This document shows, in pieces, positions 5,382-6,499 of a stretch of DNA of 6,499 nt. The stretch lies in the NCBI GenBank assembly GCA_041645035.1, contig JBAZQU010000043.1, positions 1-6,499 on the forward strand, in the 5' to 3' direction. Origin of the DNA: 2-02-FULL-48-14 sp041645035. Its GTDB lineage: Bacteria > Patescibacteriota > Gracilibacteria > UBA1369 > 2-02-FULL-48-14. How positions within the stretch are numbered: the stretch's first letter is position 1; every line of letters starts with the position of its first letter. The notes beneath the pieces were generated by a model. That model saw only the letters and a list, made by a program, of their open reading frames with translations, ran no database searches and was not told the DNA's origin. Made by a program: the position numbers and the translations under genes.

Positions 5382-5966
5382 ATGATTGTCAAAGAAGAAT
5401 TACTGGGTAAGCTCAGAGACATTGGATTCTCTGAAAAAGAAGCAAAAATCTACCTCACGGTTTTGGAGCTTAAAGAAGCCTTGCCCGGGAGCATTGCGAG
5501 GAGATCGGGAGTGAAACGCTCAACGGCGTATCTTTTACTTGATCAGCTCGCAAAAAGAGGGCTGCTGACCTCCATAAAAAAGAATGGACATCTGTTCTAT
5601 CAAGCCAAAAATCCGCAGGTTTTCATAAAAGAAGAACTCGAAAAATCCGAAAACCTTCACGCCTCGCTTGAAGATTTGAACATGGGCCTGCCGGAGCTAC
5701 TTTTGCTTCACAAAATGACCGAAGAGCGTGTGGAAGTTTCCGTGTTTAAAGGAGCCGCCGCACTGGAACAAATGAGAAAAAATATCCGAGCCTTTAAAGG
5801 GAAAATTCACCACTACGATCATCTTGGAAGCGAGGTAACCATTTACGGCGAGAAAGTGGCTATCATTTCTTGGGAAGATGAAACGGGCGTGGTGATTCAA
5901 AGCAAAAACATAGCCAAGGCGCAAAAAGTTCTGCTGGACGAGGGATTTAAGGGGAAGAAGAAATAG
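5382..5966 (+). CDS. TrmB-family transcriptional regulator with shortened effector domain
   Basis: Counting from the ATG at 5382, the product has 194 residues. The N-terminus is a TrmB-type winged helix: LLGKLRDIGFSEKEAKIYL (8-25), then SIARRSGVKRSTAYLLLDQL (37-56) as the helix-turn-helix and a wing near 60-75. A charged helical linker follows (82-115). The C-terminal part carries family landmarks, VFKGAAALEQM (121-131) and IYGEKVAIISWEDETGVVI (154-172). In relatives as I know them, these two landmarks are separated by several tens more residues of a degenerate phospholipase-D-like fold, so the effector domain seems internally shortened here. The ligand is unknown. An in-frame TTG at 5358 adds eight residues and has TGAGGT about 11 nt upstream, but the family alignment favours the ATG. 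The gene converges on the toxin remnant, with only four bases between their stops. Confidence 0.8.
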   Translation: MIVKEELLGKLRDIGFSEKEAKIYLTVLELKEALPGSIARRSGVKRSTAYLLLDQLAKRGLLTSIKKNGHLFYQAKNPQVFIKEELEKSENLHASLEDLNMGLPELLLLHKMTEERVEVSVFKGAAALEQMRKNIRAFKGKIHHYDHLGSEVTIYGEKVAIISWEDETGVVIQSKNIAKAQKVLLDEGFKGKKK

Positions 5967-5970
5967 GTGG

Positions 5971-6104
5971 CTAGTAAACTTGATTGTGGCTACCTACATC
6001 GAGCATGAGCACCAGGGTGTAGTGTTCGCATTCCTGAAAGATTATGCGTAGATCACCGCCAACTCAAAGGCTTTTGTAAAGTTTTTATGATACTCAATCT
6101 TCAT
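5971..6104 (-). pseudogene. RelE/YafQ-like toxin remnant with internal deletion
   Basis: An ATG at 6104-6102 overlaps the antitoxin stop as ATGA and reads MKIEYHKNFTKAFE, the usual start of a RelE/YafQ-like mRNA interferase, then ends after 20 codons (TAA, 6044-6042). From 6060 a shifted frame reads GGDLRIIFQECEHYTL and continues to LDVGSHNQVY before a TAG at 5973-5971. This is the typical C-terminus of the same family. Members are about 85-95 residues, so roughly 40-50 central codons are missing and the junction near 6060 is out of frame. The fold and most of the RNA-binding surface are gone, so no active toxin is expected. The two halves are recognised by eye. Confidence 0.75.
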
Positions 6105-6388
6105 TTCCTTTTGGAGATTTTTCTTAAGAATTCGATAGCTTCCTCACCGTCGAAGGGCCCATCCACATTAACCCCTCTTTTAGCCTCCTCAGAAGCTTTA
6201 TTTATCGCGGCCTCCTGCTCTATGGTCAGGCCGTTTTCGGTGAGGATTCTGAAGGGGATGCCTTCGTTGGTGACGATTTGATGCATATAAATTTTGATTG
6301 CGGAACTAAAATCCAGGCCGAGTTTGTCGAGGATTTTTTTGGCGGATTTTTTGGTTTTTTCGTCGATACGGACTTGGATGGTAGACAT
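6101..6388 (-). CDS. RelB/DinJ-family antitoxin, now without intact toxin
   Basis: The 95-residue product begins with a ribbon-helix-helix: strand STIQVRID (2-9), helix KTKKSAKKILDKLG (11-24), then FSSAIKIYMHQIV (27-39) and the conserved NEGIPF (41-46), all hallmarks of RelB/DinJ antitoxins. The C-terminal half (EQEAAINKASEEAKRG and GEEAIEFLRK) is the acidic/helical toxin-wrapping part. It binds DNA as a dimer to repress its operon and would normally neutralise a RelE/YafQ-type ribonuclease. It has a strong promoter and a palindromic operator candidate upstream. Its stop overlaps the remnant toxin start by four bases. The reading frame is intact although the partner is destroyed, so it may act only as a DNA-binding repressor or as an anti-addiction factor against a related toxin elsewhere. 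Confidence 0.85.
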   Translation of the reverse strand: MSTIQVRIDEKTKKSAKKILDKLGLDFSSAIKIYMHQIVTNEGIPFRILTENGLTIEQEAAINKASEEAKRGVNVDGPFDGEEAIEFLRKISKRK

Positions 6389-6413
6389 AAAAGCGTCGGT
6401 TAAGTGCGCCTTT

Positions 6414-6426
6414 ATTGTATTACAAT
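6414..6426. promoter_or_regulatory. Palindromic operator over the -10 box
   Basis: ATTGTATTACAAT is a perfect 13-bp palindrome with an odd centre (ATTGTA-T-TACAAT) covering the -10 box. A ribbon-helix-helix dimer bound here would block transcription, which fits RelB-type autorepression. Another TTGTA half-site (minus strand, about 6436-6432) lies further upstream. Confidence 0.5.
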
Positions 6427-6442
6427 GTCACTACAACGTCAA
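6414..6442 (-). promoter_or_regulatory. Promoter of the RelB-like antitoxin
   Basis: Read on the minus strand, TTGACG (6442-6437) and TACAAT (6419-6414) are separated by exactly 17 bp, each one base from the sigma70 consensus. Transcription would start near 6407, about 19 nt before the antitoxin ATG. No clear Shine-Dalgarno lies between. Confidence 0.65.
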
Positions 6443-6499
6443 TAGGCGGTAAAGCTCCTCCGCAATTCCGGCGCGGGTGCGGTCATTATCGGGATGGAA
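6431..6499 (-). CDS. Possible 3' end of an unidentified gene
   Basis: On the minus strand the last 69 bases read DNDRTRAGIAEELYRLLTL near the end, followed by TAG at 6433-6431. The tail looks like an amphipathic C-terminal helix and the segment is GC-rich. If real, the gene ends inside the antitoxin promoter. Another minus-strand frame is also open for most of this short stretch, so the call is weak. Confidence 0.3.
   Translation of the reverse strand, partial: FHPDNDRTRAGIAEELYRLLTL

Noticed and set aside
6042..6104. Programmed frameshift in the toxin gene
   Set aside because: A shift could join the two halves, but the result would still be about half the family length and lack the central part, so deletion is the simpler explanation.
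1..6499. CRISPR arrays, tRNA or rRNA genes
   Set aside because: No regularly spaced repeats of CRISPR type, no tRNA cloverleaf landmarks and no rRNA-like segments were seen on either strand.

Overview
The window looks like a chromosomal stretch from an uncultivated bacterium, plausibly a Candidate Phyla Radiation lineage such as Peregrinibacteria. That placement is tentative. It rests on a compact locus of Asp-rich type IV pilin-like genes, a MopE-type metal-binding-motif protein, an archaeal/CPR-style TrmB regulator, several toxin-antitoxin modules and generally weak Shine-Dalgarno sequences. TGA is used as a stop (for example at 4243-4245 and 6103-6101), so UGA-recoding groups are unlikely.

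Positions 1-3468 (minus strand) hold a surface/pilus locus. A PilV-like prepilin (start near 3468) is followed, with overlapping ends, by a small membrane-anchored pilin-like protein and a PilX-like minor pilin. After a 58-bp gap with its own good promoter comes a long secreted MopE-type protein that runs off the left edge. Acidic DxDGDG-type loops recur through the locus. A run of nine C residues directly follows the probable start codon of the first pilin and could act as a phase switch.

Positions 3517-5018 hold a divergent AbiEi/AbiEii (type IV-like) toxin-antitoxin pair on the plus strand. The pair overlaps by ATGA. Its promoter carries a 16-bp palindrome, and its -10 box overlaps a TATAAT on the minus strand, so the pilin operon and the TA operon may share one control region.

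Positions 5021-5248 are a 228-bp non-coding element with 22-bp imperfect terminal inverted repeats and a perfect 7-bp direct repeat (GCTAGGG) on each side. It has the structure of a MITE, inserted exactly at the stop codon of the AbiEii toxin. Its right end also resembles an intrinsic terminator.

Positions 5249-5966 hold a repeat-rich upstream region and a TrmB-like regulator whose effector domain appears shortened.

Positions 5971-6442 (minus strand) hold a second TA module. It has a strong promoter with a palindromic operator over the -10, an intact RelB/DinJ-like antitoxin, and the remains of its RelE/YafQ-like toxin. Only the first about 14 and last about 30 codons of the toxin survive, in different frames. 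The antitoxin is thus an orphan. The last bases may carry the 3' end of another minus-strand gene.
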